Source: Variovorax terrae (GTDB taxonomy: Bacteria > Pseudomonadota > Gammaproteobacteria > Burkholderiales > Burkholderiaceae_C). From it: a stretch of DNA of 64,000 bases. Positions 19,895 to 28,673 of the stretch are shown piece after piece. A model generated the notes under the pieces. It was not told where the DNA came from. It was given only the letters and a program-made list of their open reading frames with translations, and searched no databases. The position numbers and the translations under genes were made by a program. The DNA lies in contig NZ_JALGBI010000001.1 of NCBI RefSeq assembly GCF_022809125.1, positions 434,001 through 498,000 on the forward strand. The letters are read 5' to 3'. The stretch's first letter is position 1. Each line of letters begins with the position of its first letter.

Positions 19895-20818
19895 ATGCTC
19901 CAGCAACGCACCCTCAAATCCCTGACCAAGGCCGTCGGCGTCGGCCTGCACAGCGGCCAGCGGGTGGAGCTCACGCTGCGGCCCGCGCAGCCGGACACGG
20001 GCATCGTGTTCCGGCGCGTGGACCTGCCCGAGCCGGTGGACATTCCGATCTCGGCGCTGGCGGTCAACGACACGCGCCTGGCCTCCACCATCTCGATGGG
20101 CGGCGCCAAGGTGCAGACGGTCGAGCACCTGATGTCGGCATTCGCCGGGCTCGGCATCGACAACCTCTACGTGGACATCACCGCCGAGGAGGTGCCGATC
20201 CTGGACGGCTCGGCGGCGTCGTTCGTGTTCCTGCTGCAAAGCGCCGGCATCGAGCTGCAGAAGGCGCCCCGGCGCTTCATTCGCGTGACCCGGCCGGTCG
20301 AGGTGCGCGAGGGGCAGGGCGACCACCTCAAGTGGGCCCGGCTCGATCCGTACCACGGCTACAAGCTCAGCTTCGAGATCGATTTCGCGCACCGCGTGGT
20401 CGACTCCACCGGCCAGCGCGTGGAGTTCGACCTGAGCTCGGGCTCCTACACGCGCGACATCGCGCGCGCGCGTACCTTCGGCTTCACCAAGGACCTGGAG
20501 ATGATGCGCGCCAACGGCCTGGCCCTGGGCGGCGGGCTGGACAACGCCATCGTGATGGACGACTACAAGGTGCTCAACAGCGACGGCCTGCGCTACGACG
20601 ACGAGTTCGTCAAGCACAAGATCCTCGACGCCATGGGCGACCTCTATCTGATCGGCAAGCCGCTGCTGGCGGCCTACAGCGCCTTCCGCTCCGGCCACGC
20701 GCTCAACAACAAGCTGCTGCGCGAGCTGCTGTCGCGCACCGATGCCTACGAAGTCGTGACCTTCGACGACGAGAAGCAGGCCCCCGCGGGTTTCGCCCGG
20801 CCGGCGCGCGCCTGGTAG
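19895..20818 (+). CDS. lpxC: UDP-3-O-acyl-N-acetylglucosamine deacetylase LpxC
   Basis: Zinc amidase for the first committed step of lipid A synthesis. The 307 residues begin [22 protein letters not shown], the family N-terminus, so the ATG at 19895 is preferred over the one at 19889. Zinc and catalytic motifs are [45 protein letters not shown] and [13 protein letters not shown]. The usual position directly after ftsZ in beta- and gamma-proteobacteria supports the call. Confidence 0.97.
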   Translation: MLQQRTLKSLTKAVGVGLHSGQRVELTLRPAQPDTGIVFRRVDLPEPVDIPISALAVNDTRLASTISMGGAKVQTVEHLMSAFAGLGIDNLYVDITAEEVPILDGSAASFVFLLQSAGIELQKAPRRFIRVTRPVEVREGQGDHLKWARLDPYHGYKLSFEIDFAHRVVDSTGQRVEFDLSSGSYTRDIARARTFGFTKDLEMMRANGLALGGGLDNAIVMDDYKVLNSDGLRYDDEFVKHKILDAMGDLYLIGKPLLAAYSAFRSGHALNNKLLRELLSRTDAYEVVTFDDEKQAPAGFARPARAW

Positions 20819-20846
20819 CGCCGGCGGCCCGTTTTCCGTTCTCGCC

Positions 20847-21023
20847 ATGCTGCTGTTCCGCTGGACGATCATGCTGCTGCTGTTCGCCGCGGCCGTGTCG
20901 TTCGCCTTCTACGCCGGCACGGGCCAGCCGCGCTACAAGCGCTTCGGCCTCGTCGTCCTCAAATGGACGCTGATCGCGGCATTCTGTTTCTTTGCCGTGC
21001 TGATTCTCGAACGGCTGGCCTGA
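20847..21023 (+). CDS. Small two-helix membrane protein
   Basis: A 58-residue reading frame follows lpxC after 28 bp. It starts MLLFRWTIMLLLFAAAVSFA (first membrane helix), has a short basic loop (GQPRYKRFG), then a second helix (LVVLKWTLIAAFCFFAVLIL) and ends ERLA. The compact hydrophobic-basic-hydrophobic layout in a GC-rich genome is unlikely to be chance. Function is unknown; co-orientation with lpxC suggests co-transcription and an envelope location. Confidence 0.7.
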   Translation: MLLFRWTIMLLLFAAAVSFAFYAGTGQPRYKRFGLVVLKWTLIAAFCFFAVLILERLA

Positions 21024-21036
21024 GCGGCCTGGCCCC

Positions 21037-21585
21037 TCAGCGGCTGCGCCCGTCGCGGTACATGCCCGTGCTCTTGCGCTGCAGGCCGGTGGCGGCGGCC
21101 AGCCGGCCCATGGCCTGCCCGACATGCGCATGCGTGATCGCCAGGCCCAGGGCGTCGGCGGCGTCCGGGCCGGGCAGGCCGGGCAGCTTGAGCAGGCGCT
21201 TGACCATCTCCTGCACCTCGGCCTTGCCGGCCTTGCCATAGCCGGCAATCGCCTTCTTCATCTGCAGCGCGGTGTACTCGGCCACCGCGAGGTCGCACGA
21301 CACCAGCGCGGTGACGCAGGCGCCGCGGGCCTGGCCCAGCAGCAGCGTGGCCTGCGGGTTGACGTTGACGAACACGATCTCGACCGACGCCATCTCGGGC
21401 TGGTAGCGCGCCACCACCTCGCCAATGCCCTGGAACAGCACCTTGAGCCGCGCCGGCAGGTCGCCGGTGGGCAGGTGCGTGGTCTTGATCGTGCCGCTGG
21501 CCACGTAGGCCAGCGCCGGCCCTTCCGCGTCGATCACGCCGAAGCCGGTGGTCTGCAGTCCGGGGTCGATGCCGAGGATGCGCAT
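21037..21585 (-). CDS. ruvC: Crossover junction endodeoxyribonuclease RuvC
   Basis: Holliday junction resolvase acting with RuvAB in homologous recombination. The 182 residues show the catalytic N-terminus [19 protein letters not shown] with the first active-site Asp, the [21 protein letters not shown] region, and [12 protein letters not shown] with the C-terminal acidic residues. It is transcribed towards lpxC, and the two converge with a 13-bp gap after the small membrane protein. No ruvAB is in the window. Confidence 0.97.
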   Translation of the reverse strand: MRILGIDPGLQTTGFGVIDAEGPALAYVASGTIKTTHLPTGDLPARLKVLFQGIGEVVARYQPEMASVEIVFVNVNPQATLLLGQARGACVTALVSCDLAVAEYTALQMKKAIAGYGKAGKAEVQEMVKRLLKLPGLPGPDAADALGLAITHAHVGQAMGRLAAATGLQRKSTGMYRDGRSR

Positions 21586-21586
21586 G

Positions 21587-21628
21587 TGCTATGAAATTTG
21601 TAGCAACAAAGAACCGTGGGGCGCGGAC
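21587..21628 (-). repeat. 42-bp dispersed element, copy 3 (upstream of ruvC)
   Basis: On the minus strand GTCC, 19 bases, then TGCTACAAATTTCATAGCA. It directly abuts the ruvC start codon (21583-21585), so it lies in the ruvC upstream region. Confidence 0.75.
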
Positions 21629-22618
21629 CTACAGGCCAAAATACCACCGAACGGAGTGGAAAAACACCGGTGCGGCGAAACACAGGGCGTCGACCCGGTC
21701 GAGCAGGCCGCCCGCGCCGGTCACCGACTGGCCCTGGGCGCCCCAGTTGGTGATGCCGCGGTCGCGCTTGAGGGCCTTCATCACGAAGTGGCCCATCGAG
21801 CCAGCGATGCACGCGATGAGGGCCATCGCCAGCGCCTGGCCGGGCTTGAACGGCGTGATGCCCGCCAGCAGCCCGCCCAGGAAGCTGGCCACGGCCACGC
21901 CGATGGCCCAGCTCTTCCAGTTGAAGCTTTTGCTGACGTTCGGCGCGACGGGCGGGCGCTGCATGCGGCGGCTCGCCAGGTGCTGCACGATCATGCAGCT
22001 TTGCACCACGAAGACCAGGAAGAACACCAGGAAGGCGTTCTTGCCCGCGTAGCCCGGAAACTTCAGCAGCAGCAGCGCGGGCACGTGGCTCATGCCGTAG
22101 ATGCAGACCATGATGCCCCATTGCAGCTTGGCATTGCGCTCCAGGAAGCGGTGCGGATCGTCGGCCAGGGCGCTGACCACGGGAATCGCCAGGAACACAT
22201 AGACCGGGATGAACACCGTGAACAGGTCGAAATGCGCCGTGCCCACCAGCCAGAACTGGATCGGCAGCACCACGAAGAACGCCAGCACCAGGCTGCGGTG
22301 GTCGCCCCGGCGCGTGGGCGACAGCGTGATGAACTCGCGCAACGCGAAGAACGAGACGATGCCGAACAGCACCGTCGCCACGCGCTCGCCCGAGGCCCAG
22401 CCGACCCAGAACACCACCACCATGAGCCACGAGGTCTTGAGCAGGCCGTTGAAGTTCCTCAGCTCGAGACGCCGGGCCTCGCTCCCGGCATCGTCGCCGC
22501 GCTCGCGCAGCGAGAGGATCAGCACGACCGTGCTGACGATGGCCAGCAGGCCGAACACGATGAGAAAGAGCGCGCCCACCTGCTGGGTCGCGCTCAGGCT
22601 GCGCAGGAACTGGTTCAT
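21629..22618 (-). CDS. Phosphatidate cytidylyltransferase-like membrane protein (CdsA/YnbB type)
   Basis: Predicted to make CDP-diacylglycerol from phosphatidate and CTP in the inner membrane. The 329 residues form about eight membrane segments. The C-terminal part KRDRGITNWGAQGQSVTGAGGLLDRVDAL matches the CdsA signature (conserved KRD...GHGGxLDRxD) with Ala in place of the usual His. It lies 70 bp downstream of a PlsC-like acyltransferase that would supply its substrate. A second, canonical cdsA elsewhere is likely, so this may be the YnbB paralogue. Confidence 0.85.
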   Translation of the reverse strand: MNQFLRSLSATQQVGALFLIVFGLLAIVSTVVLILSLRERGDDAGSEARRLELRNFNGLLKTSWLMVVVFWVGWASGERVATVLFGIVSFFALREFITLSPTRRGDHRSLVLAFFVVLPIQFWLVGTAHFDLFTVFIPVYVFLAIPVVSALADDPHRFLERNAKLQWGIMVCIYGMSHVPALLLLKFPGYAGKNAFLVFFLVFVVQSCMIVQHLASRRMQRPPVAPNVSKSFNWKSWAIGVAVASFLGGLLAGITPFKPGQALAMALIACIAGSMGHFVMKALKRDRGITNWGAQGQSVTGAGGLLDRVDALCFAAPVFFHSVRWYFGL

Positions 22619-22688
22619 CGGCGGGCCGCCTTGGCGCGGGCGGGGCCGCGCAGCCGGCCGGTGGCGGCGTGGGGGGTGGGGTGCATGC

Positions 22689-23300
22689 TCATACGTCTCT
22701 CAGTGCGATGACGGCCTGCCGCGCGCGGTCCAGGAAGGCGCGGCGCTCCTCGCCGGGCTCCACCCGCAGCGGGGCGCCGAAGGTCACGGAGCAGAGGATC
22801 GGCACCGGCACCACCTCGCCCTTGGGCATCACGCGCTGCACGTTGTTGATCCAGGCCGGCACCAGCACCACGCCGGGAAACTTCTCGGCCAGGTTGTACA
22901 GGCCGGCCTTGAAGGCCTGCGGCTCCTCGGCGTTGCCGCGCGTGCCCTCGGGGAAGAGGATGATCGAGTCGCCGTTGTTGAGCGCCTCGATCAGCGGCTC
23001 CAGCGGGTCTTGGTCACCCGTGCGTGCCCGGTCCACGTAGATGGCGTTGAACACCGCGGTGGTGATCCACTGCTTGAACGGGGTCTGGGTCCAGTAGTCC
23101 TTGGCCGCGATCGGCCGCGTGATGCTGCGCAGTTCCTCGGGCAGCGCGGCCCAGATCATGACGAGGTCGGCGTGGCTCTGGTGGTTGGCGAAATAGATGC
23201 GCTGCTCGGCCTTGGGCGGGCAGCCGTACCAGCGGGCCTGGGCGCCGGTGAGGAATCGGATCAGGCCCAGCAGGGACAGGCTCATCAACTTGGCAAGCAT
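22689..23300 (-). CDS. 1-acylglycerol-3-phosphate acyltransferase (PlsC family)
   Basis: Transfers an acyl chain to lysophosphatidate or a related glycerophosphate acceptor at the inner membrane. The 203 residues carry the HX4D catalytic motif NHQSHADLV near residue 39 and FPEGTRG near residue 118. One N-terminal hydrophobic stretch may anchor it. TATCAT lies exactly six bases before the ATG, suggesting its own leaderless transcript. It is paired with the CdsA-like gene, which uses its product. Confidence 0.92.
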   Translation of the reverse strand: MLAKLMSLSLLGLIRFLTGAQARWYGCPPKAEQRIYFANHQSHADLVMIWAALPEELRSITRPIAAKDYWTQTPFKQWITTAVFNAIYVDRARTGDQDPLEPLIEALNNGDSIILFPEGTRGNAEEPQAFKAGLYNLAEKFPGVVLVPAWINNVQRVMPKGEVVPVPILCSVTFGAPLRVEPGEERRAFLDRARQAVIALRDV

Positions 23301-23306
23301 GGCGTG

Positions 23307-23312
23307 ATGATA
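23307..23312 (-). promoter_or_regulatory. -10 hexamer six bases before plsC-like ATG
   Basis: Minus-strand TATCAT, six bases (CACGCC), then ATG. This fits a transcript starting at the start codon. Confidence 0.45.
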
Positions 23313-23339
23313 CGGGCAGCCGCCGCTGCGCCGGCCCGC

Positions 23340-24083
23340 TCAGGGCAGCTCGGCGTCGCCCATGCGCGCCACGATGGTCGAGGCGCGATTCGACAGGTAG
23401 GCCGAGTTGGGCAGCTTCTCGAAGAATTTCGGGCGCGGCAGCATCACCGCGAGCCGCGCGGCCTCGTAGGCGCTGAGCCGCGCCGCGGGCTTGCGGTAGT
23501 AGTGCTGGGCCGCCGCCTCGGCGCCGAACACGCCGTCGCCCCACTCCACGCTGTTGAGGTAGATCTCGAGGATGCGCTGCTTGCCCAGCAGGTGCTCGAG
23601 CAGCAGGGTCAGCACGAACTCCTGTCCCTTGCGCAGCAGCGTGCGCTCGCCCGACAGCAGCAGGTTCTTGGCGAGCTGCTGGGTGATGGTGGAGCCGCCC
23701 ACGATCTTGGGCGCGCGCGCAGTGGGCCGGGTGCTGGAGCGCGCGAGCTGGGCGCGCCGCGCCGCCTGCTCCTCGGCCTTGGCGTTCTTCTGCCAGGCCT
23801 TCTCGATGGCGTCCCAGTCCACGCCGTCGTGGTTGACGAAGCTATCGTCCTCCGAGGCGATCACGGCGCGCTTGAGGTTGTCGGAAATCTGCGCATAGGG
23901 CACCCATTGCTGGCGCCAGGGCAGGCGGCCGGTCTCGGTGGCGAGGCGCCAGGCTTCCGAGCGCTGGAAGGTGGTGGACTGCGGGTCGACCACCAGCATC
24001 AGGGCGATGCGGCCCACGAAGAACAGCTGCAGGGCCACGGCCGCCACCACGACGAGCCCGATCCAGCGCAGCAGGGCTTTCAT
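23340..24083 (-). CDS. mtgA: Monofunctional biosynthetic peptidoglycan transglycosylase
   Basis: GT51 glycosyltransferase that polymerises lipid II. The 247 residues include one N-terminal membrane anchor (MKALLRWIGLVVVAAVALQL). GT51 motifs are AVIASEDDSFVNHDGVDWDAI with the catalytic Glu, GGSTITQQLAKNLLLSGERT, RKGQEFVLTLLLEHLLGKQRILEIYLN and GDGVFGAEAAAQHYYRKPA. Between motifs 1 and 2 is a roughly 17-residue basic/Ala-rich insert not found in E. coli MtgA. The ATG at 24083 lies seven bases after aroE; longer in-frame starts would lie in aroE. Confidence 0.96.
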   Translation of the reverse strand: MKALLRWIGLVVVAAVALQLFFVGRIALMLVVDPQSTTFQRSEAWRLATETGRLPWRQQWVPYAQISDNLKRAVIASEDDSFVNHDGVDWDAIEKAWQKNAKAEEQAARRAQLARSSTRPTARAPKIVGGSTITQQLAKNLLLSGERTLLRKGQEFVLTLLLEHLLGKQRILEIYLNSVEWGDGVFGAEAAAQHYYRKPAARLSAYEAARLAVMLPRPKFFEKLPNSAYLSNRASTIVARMGDAELP

Positions 24084-24090
24084 GGCCGCT

Positions 24091-24921
24091 TCATCCGAAG
24101 GTGGCGCGCATCTCGGCCAGCAGATCGGCCGTGGGCGGACGCACGCCGCGCCACAGCAGGAAGGCTTCGGCCGCCTGCTCCACCAGCATGCCCAGGCCGT
24201 CGCGCGGCACGGCGCCATGTTCGCGCGCCCAGGCCATGAAGCCCTGCGCGGCGGGGCCGTACATCATGTCCACCGCCAGCGCGCCGGGCTTGAGCACGCT
24301 CGCGGGCACCGGAATCGCGGCGCCGTTCAAACTGCTGGCCGTGGCGTTGATGATCACATCGAAATGGCCCCGAAGTCCTTGCAGGGTGGACGTTTGCAGC
24401 TCTGTTTTTTGTAGTAGTGCGAGGCTGGCGTGGCGCGCCGCCAGCACATCGGCCCGCTCCTGCGTGCGGTTGGCGAGGGTGAGGCTGCGCGGCCGGGCGC
24501 CGAGCAGCGGGCCCAGCACGCCGGCCGCGGCGCCGCCCGCGCCGATCAGCAGCAGGTCGCACCCGGCAAGGTCGACGCCGGCGTGGCGCGTGATGTCGTT
24601 GACCAGGCCCACGCCATCGGTGTTGTCGGCCTGGATGCCGCCGTCGGCCTCGAAGCGCAGGGTGTTGACGGCCTGCGCCAGGCGGGCGCGCTCCGTGGTG
24701 TGGCTGGCCAGCGCGGCCGCCTCGAACTTGAAGGGCACGGTGACGTTGCAGCCGCGGCCGCCTTCGGCACGGAAGGCCTGCACGGCGGCGGCGAAGCCAT
24801 CGAGCGGCGCCAGCCGCTTGCCGTAGTGCAGCGACTGGCCGGTGAGTTCGGCAAAGCGGGCGTGGATCCACGGCGACTTGCTGTGCTCCACCGGGTTGCC
24901 CATCACGCAGTATTGATCCAT
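24091..24921 (-). CDS. aroE: Shikimate dehydrogenase
   Basis: NADP-dependent reduction of 3-dehydroshikimate in aromatic amino acid synthesis. The 276 residues start MDQYCVMGNPVEHSKSPWIH with the substrate-binding SKSP. NVTVPFK contains the catalytic Lys, QADNTDGVG follows, and LLIGAGGAAAGVLGPLL with NRTQERA forms the NADP site. It is preceded by the tonB-like gene with 20 bp between. A 42-bp element lies antisense inside the NADP domain. Confidence 0.97.
   Translation of the reverse strand: MDQYCVMGNPVEHSKSPWIHARFAELTGQSLHYGKRLAPLDGFAAAVQAFRAEGGRGCNVTVPFKFEAAALASHTTERARLAQAVNTLRFEADGGIQADNTDGVGLVNDITRHAGVDLAGCDLLLIGAGGAAAGVLGPLLGARPRSLTLANRTQERADVLAARHASLALLQKTELQTSTLQGLRGHFDVIINATASSLNGAAIPVPASVLKPGALAVDMMYGPAAQGFMAWAREHGAVPRDGLGMLVEQAAEAFLLWRGVRPPTADLLAEMRATFG
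24375..24416 (+). repeat. 42-bp dispersed element, copy 4 (inside aroE, antisense)
   Basis: GTCC, 19 bases, then AGCTCTGTTTTTTGTAGTA. It strongly resembles copy 11 at 53.5 kb (GCTCTGTTTTT shared), although it lies within aroE codons. Confidence 0.6.
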
Positions 24922-24941
24922 GGGGTGCGGCGCCGCCGGGT

Positions 24942-25796
24942 TCAGCGGGCGGTGAGTTTGGTTTCCAGGGTTTCGTCGCGCGTGAACTTGAAGCGCGACA
25001 CCACCACGATCTGGTCGGCCTTGCGGCGCATCGCGTCGCTGAAGCGGCCGAACGGCCCGGCGCCGCGGGCGATGGCCTGGGCCCGCCGGTCCAGCGTGAG
25101 GTTGCCCGAGGTCTCGACCACCTCGGTGGCGAGCAGGCGGCCGTCGTGGTTGACCGTCACGATCATGGTGAGCTCGCCGTAGAGCTTCTTGCCCGCGGTC
25201 TCGGGGAAGTTCTCGGTGCCGCGATCCTCGATGCGGCGGCGCAGGCTGTCGTAGTACACCGCGTACACCTCCTCGCGCGTGGCGGGGCTGATGTAGCGCT
25301 TCTTGGGCCGCGCGTTTTCCTCGTTGATGCGGCGCTCGATCTCGGCCAGCAGCTTGATGAGCTGGCGGCGCTTTTCCTCGCGGGCGGCGGCCTCCAGGTT
25401 GGTGCTGGGCTGCTTCGGATCGGGCGGGGGCAGGGCGGCGAGCTGCTTCTTGAGCTGTGCCAGCAGCAGCGTCTGCTGCTCCTGCATGGCTTCGATCTTG
25501 CGCTGCGCGTCTTCGGTGGCATCGCCCATCTCGGTCAGGGCCGAGGGCGGCAGCGGCGTGGTGGCGCGGCCCTTGTCGGCCTCGCCGCCGCCGGCCAGCG
25601 CGTACTGGGCGATGGCGCGGGCCTTGTCCGGGCGCTCGCTGGCACGGGCGTTGACCAGGATCACTTCGAGCGGCGTGTCCTGGAACACGCGGTTGAAGCT
25701 CTCGGGGTCGACGAAGCGCACGGTCAGCAGCACCGCATGGAATGCGACAGAGGCGCCGAGCGCCCATTGGAGTGTGCTGAAGGACCGCAGGTTCAC
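24942..25796 (-). CDS. TonB-like energy transducer, C-terminal TonB domain protein
   Basis: Probable periplasm-spanning protein. The 284 residues have one N-terminal membrane helix (TLQWALGASVAFHAVLLTVRF). A long charged, partly coiled region rich in Gln/Glu/Lys/Arg follows (about residues 95-170). A TonB C-terminal-type domain begins near YAVYYDSLRRRIEDRGTENFP and includes GELTMIVTVNHDGRLLATEVV. It overlaps the exoribonuclease gene by four bases and precedes aroE. No ExbBD genes are nearby, so a role as a general TonB is not shown. Confidence 0.85.
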   Translation of the reverse strand: MNLRSFSTLQWALGASVAFHAVLLTVRFVDPESFNRVFQDTPLEVILVNARASERPDKARAIAQYALAGGGEADKGRATTPLPPSALTEMGDATEDAQRKIEAMQEQQTLLLAQLKKQLAALPPPDPKQPSTNLEAAAREEKRRQLIKLLAEIERRINEENARPKKRYISPATREEVYAVYYDSLRRRIEDRGTENFPETAGKKLYGELTMIVTVNHDGRLLATEVVETSGNLTLDRRAQAIARGAGPFGRFSDAMRRKADQIVVVSRFKFTRDETLETKLTAR

Positions 25797-27859
25797 GGGG
25801 AGGAATTATCGCCCGAAGCCGCCTCGTTTTCGCTGACATCCACCGCGATCGCGATCGGTCCGGCGGCCACTTCCTCGCCCTCGTCCTCCTCGTCGGAGGC
25901 GGCCTCGGGGGCTGCCGCGGCGTCCAGCCGTTCGAGCACGGTGCCGTTCACGTCGAGCGTGATTTCATCGATGGCGCCGAGCTTCACGCGCAGCTTCGCG
26001 CCGCGCGGCAGGCCCTGCGCGCCGAGCACCGGCAGCACCAGCGGCAACTCGTCCGCGCGCACCAGCACGCTGCCGGGCAGGTCCTTGAACACCGTGGCGG
26101 TGAGCTCGGTGATGCCCTGCTGCTCCAGGTATTTGAGCGTCCAGAAGCGCTCCATGCCGGCCTGGTAGCCGTTGTAGGCGCTGTAGGCGGCATCGAAGCC
26201 GCTGATGATGGAGAACAGCTCGGCGTCCTTGGGCTTGAACGGCGCGGCCAGCGCCGCCGTGCGGCCGTGGCGCGCGCAGGCGATGATCTGCCACTGGTTC
26301 ACGAGGTCGGTGTAGCGGCGCAGCGGCGAGGTGCTCCAGGCGTAGCTCTTCACGCCGATGCCGGCGTGCGGCAGCGCCTTGGTGCCCATGCGCACCTTGA
26401 CGCCGGGCGCCAGGCTGGCCTGGCTGCGGTAGATGCCGGGCACGCCGGACTCGGCCAGCCAGTTACCCCAGGTGCTGTTGGCCAGGATCATGGCCTCGGA
26501 CACGATCAGGTCCAGCGGCGCGCCGCGCTGGCGCGTGGTGATCTGCACCTGCTCGCTGCCGGTGGGTTCGCTGCCGTCGTTTCCGATGAGGCGGAAGTTG
26601 TAGTCGGGCCGGTTGAAGGTCTCGGGCTTGCCGCGCACCACCTCGCGCCGCGCCTTCAGCTGCTGGGCAAGGCGGTATAAAAACGATAGCACGTCACGAC
26701 CGACCGGCAAGGACATCGGGCCGTTTTCATGCTCAAACGCGGGGTTTTGCAGCCAGGCCTCGGTGACCACGGCGTCGAGCTGGTCGTGGCGCAGGTTGGC
26801 GGCGATCGGCACGCGCTCGAGCCGGGTCTGCGTGTCGCGGATCTCAAGCGAGGCCTCGTCGAACGTGACGTACAGCGACACGGCCGGGCAGTCGCGCCCT
26901 TCCTGCAGCGTGTAGGTCTGCACCACGTCGTCGGGCAGCATGGTGATCTTGTAGCCCGGCATGTAGACGGTGGACAGCCGCTGGCGCGCCACCTGGTCGA
27001 TCGCGCCCGCGGGCTGGATCGCCAGCCCCGGCGCGGCGATGTGGATGCCCAGCACCACGCTGCCGCTGCCCAGGCCCTGCACCGACAGCGCATCGTCGAT
27101 CTCGGTGGTCTGCGAATCGTCGATCGAGTAGGCCTGCACGGCGGCCAGCGGCAGCTCGTCCTTGATGAGCGGCGCTTCGAGCGGCGGGAAGCCCGTGCCC
27201 TTGGGGAAGTTGTCGAACAGGAAGCGCTTCCAGTGGAACTGGTAGGCCGAGTCGATGGCGCCGGCCTGCTGCAGCAGCTCCAGCGGCGCGGTCTGCGTGG
27301 CGCGGCTGGCCTCGACCACGGCCTTGTACTCGGGCGCGTTCTTGTCGGGCTTGAACAGGATCTTGTAGAGCTGCTCGCGGATCGGCGCCGGGCAGCTGCC
27401 GCGGCCCAGTTCCTCGGCCCAGGCGGCGATCTGCGCCAGCACCTGCTTCTTCTTCTCGATGGCGGCGAGCGCCTGCTGCACGATCTCGGCCGGCGCCTTG
27501 CGAAAGCGCCCCTTGCCGGCGCGGCGGAAGTAGTGCGGCGCCTCGAACAGGCGCAGCAGCGCGGCGGCCTGCTGTTCGAGCGAGGCCTTGTCGTTGAAAT
27601 AGTCGCGCGCCAGGTCGGCGAAGCCGAATTCGTCTTCGGGCGCGAATTCCCAGGCCAGTTCCAGCTCGATGGTCTGGCTCAGGGCCTGGGCCTGGGCCAG
27701 CAGCTCGGCCGGGGCGGGTTTCTCGAACTTCAGCAGGATGTTGGCGGCTTTCACCTTCACGCGCTTGCCGCTGTCCAGTTCGACCTGGGCGGACGATTCC
27801 GCCTCCGACAGCACGCGCCCGGCGAGAAACTTGCCGGCTTCTTCAAACAATGCAAACAT
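25793..27859 (-). CDS. RNB-domain 3'-5' exoribonuclease (RNase II-like)
   Basis: Processive hydrolytic exoribonuclease. The 688 residues have an N-terminal domain, then the RNB catalytic core with the acidic cluster DDSQTTEIDDALSV and HIAAPGLAIQPAGAIDQVA, PGYKITMLPDD, and SYAWSTSPLRRYTDLVNQWQ. The C-terminal part may be a degenerate S1-like region. GACAAT lies exactly six bases before the ATG with no ribosome site. A diverged 42-bp element is embedded in codons near residue 390. Confidence 0.9.
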   Translation of the reverse strand: MFALFEEAGKFLAGRVLSEAESSAQVELDSGKRVKVKAANILLKFEKPAPAELLAQAQALSQTIELELAWEFAPEDEFGFADLARDYFNDKASLEQQAAALLRLFEAPHYFRRAGKGRFRKAPAEIVQQALAAIEKKKQVLAQIAAWAEELGRGSCPAPIREQLYKILFKPDKNAPEYKAVVEASRATQTAPLELLQQAGAIDSAYQFHWKRFLFDNFPKGTGFPPLEAPLIKDELPLAAVQAYSIDDSQTTEIDDALSVQGLGSGSVVLGIHIAAPGLAIQPAGAIDQVARQRLSTVYMPGYKITMLPDDVVQTYTLQEGRDCPAVSLYVTFDEASLEIRDTQTRLERVPIAANLRHDQLDAVVTEAWLQNPAFEHENGPMSLPVGRDVLSFLYRLAQQLKARREVVRGKPETFNRPDYNFRLIGNDGSEPTGSEQVQITTRQRGAPLDLIVSEAMILANSTWGNWLAESGVPGIYRSQASLAPGVKVRMGTKALPHAGIGVKSYAWSTSPLRRYTDLVNQWQIIACARHGRTAALAAPFKPKDAELFSIISGFDAAYSAYNGYQAGMERFWTLKYLEQQGITELTATVFKDLPGSVLVRADELPLVLPVLGAQGLPRGAKLRVKLGAIDEITLDVNGTVLERLDAAAAPEAASDEEDEGEEVAAGPIAIAVDVSENEAASGDNSSP
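26673..26714 (-). repeat. 42-bp dispersed element, copy 5 (inside RNB exoribonuclease gene, sense)
   Basis: Minus strand: GTCC, 19 bases, TGCTATCGTTTTTATACCG. The right half of the hairpin is decayed, but spacing and the CGGTC core are kept. Confidence 0.6.
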
Positions 27860-27865
27860 GGGGCG

Positions 27866-27871
27866 ATTGTC
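27866..27871 (-). promoter_or_regulatory. -10 hexamer six bases before the RNB exoribonuclease ATG
   Basis: Minus-strand GACAAT, then CGCCCC, then ATG. Confidence 0.42.
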
Positions 27872-27895
27872 CCATGCGGGCCGGCGCAGCCCGGC

Positions 27896-28480
27896 TCAGG
27901 CGAGGTCGAGAAAGGCCAGGATCCCGCCGAGATGGGCGTCGAAATCGCTCAGGGCGTGGTCGCCGCCTTCAAGCAGCTTGACGCGGGCGCCGGGATAGCG
28001 GCCCGTCATCTCGCGCCAGTCCAGCAGTTCGTCGCCCTTGGCGATCACGGCGAAGTAGTTCTCGGGCTGTGCTGGCGGCCCGCATTCGAGTGCGCGCAGC
28101 TCGTCCACGAAGCGCGGCTCGAAGAAGAAATGCTGCTGCGGATCGTGCCAGGCCGTCTGCTCGCCGATGTGGCGTGCCAGATCGCGCGCCGGGTGCACTG
28201 CGGGGTTGAGCAGCACGGCCCGGCAGCCGGTCTGCTCGGCCACATGGGTGGCGTAGAAGCCGCCGAGCGAGGAACCCACGACGGCCATCGACGCTTTCGG
28301 CCAGGGCGCGATGCCGGCCAGGATCAGCGCCATGGCCTCGCGCGGCGAGGGCGGCAGCTGCGGGCACCACCAGGCGACGCCGGGGTGGCCGGCGGCCACG
28401 CGTGCGGCCATCTGCCGCGCCTTCGCCGATTGCGGGGAAGAGCGAAAGCCGTGCAGGTAGAGCAGGTGGGTAGTGGGCAT
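27896..28480 (-). CDS. YqiA-like alpha/beta-hydrolase esterase
   Basis: Small serine hydrolase of the YqiA/UPF0227 type; its natural substrate is unknown. The 194 residues show LLYLHGFRSSPQSAKA at the N-terminus, the nucleophile elbow VVGSSLGGFYATHVAEQ, a probable acid in AKGDELLDWREM, and HALSDFDAHL with the likely catalytic His. The ATG at 28480 is chosen because TATGAT stands six bases before it and the family N-terminus follows directly. Confidence 0.87.
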   Translation of the reverse strand: MPTTHLLYLHGFRSSPQSAKARQMAARVAAGHPGVAWWCPQLPPSPREAMALILAGIAPWPKASMAVVGSSLGGFYATHVAEQTGCRAVLLNPAVHPARDLARHIGEQTAWHDPQQHFFFEPRFVDELRALECGPPAQPENYFAVIAKGDELLDWREMTGRYPGARVKLLEGGDHALSDFDAHLGGILAFLDLA

Positions 28481-28486
28481 GGGGCG

Positions 28487-28492
28487 ATCATA
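28487..28492 (-). promoter_or_regulatory. -10 hexamer six bases before esterase ATG
   Basis: Minus-strand TATGAT, then CGCCCC, then ATG. The six-base spacer is identical to that of the neighbouring exoribonuclease gene. Confidence 0.42.
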
Positions 28493-28589
28493 GGCGCGAG
28501 GGGCGCGATGAAAAATGGCCCCACGCTTCGTTGCTGCGCGGGTCGTTGCCCCCGAGGGGCAGCTTTTCATCTTGGGGCGGCCCGGCGAT

Positions 28590-28624
28590 GAAAAAAAGTC
28601 CGGCCGGGCGAACCCGGCCGGACT
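28590..28624 (-). terminator. Rho-independent terminator of the large lipoprotein gene
   Basis: Minus strand: a perfect 12-bp stem AGTCCGGCCGGG / CCCGGCCGGACT with a 4-base loop, followed by a run of seven or more T. It lies 50 bp after the lipoprotein stop. Confidence 0.92.
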
Positions 28625-28673
28625 GCGCCCGTCGCCCGGCCCCCCACGAGGCCGCGGTGCGGCCAGGGCGCCG

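Noticed and set aside
23817..23858. Possible twelfth copy of the 42-bp element inside mtgA
   Set aside because: GTCC-N19-AGCTAT spacing fits, but the hairpin's right arm is absent and the bases encode the conserved MtgA motif around ASEDDSF, so chance plus protein selection explains it.
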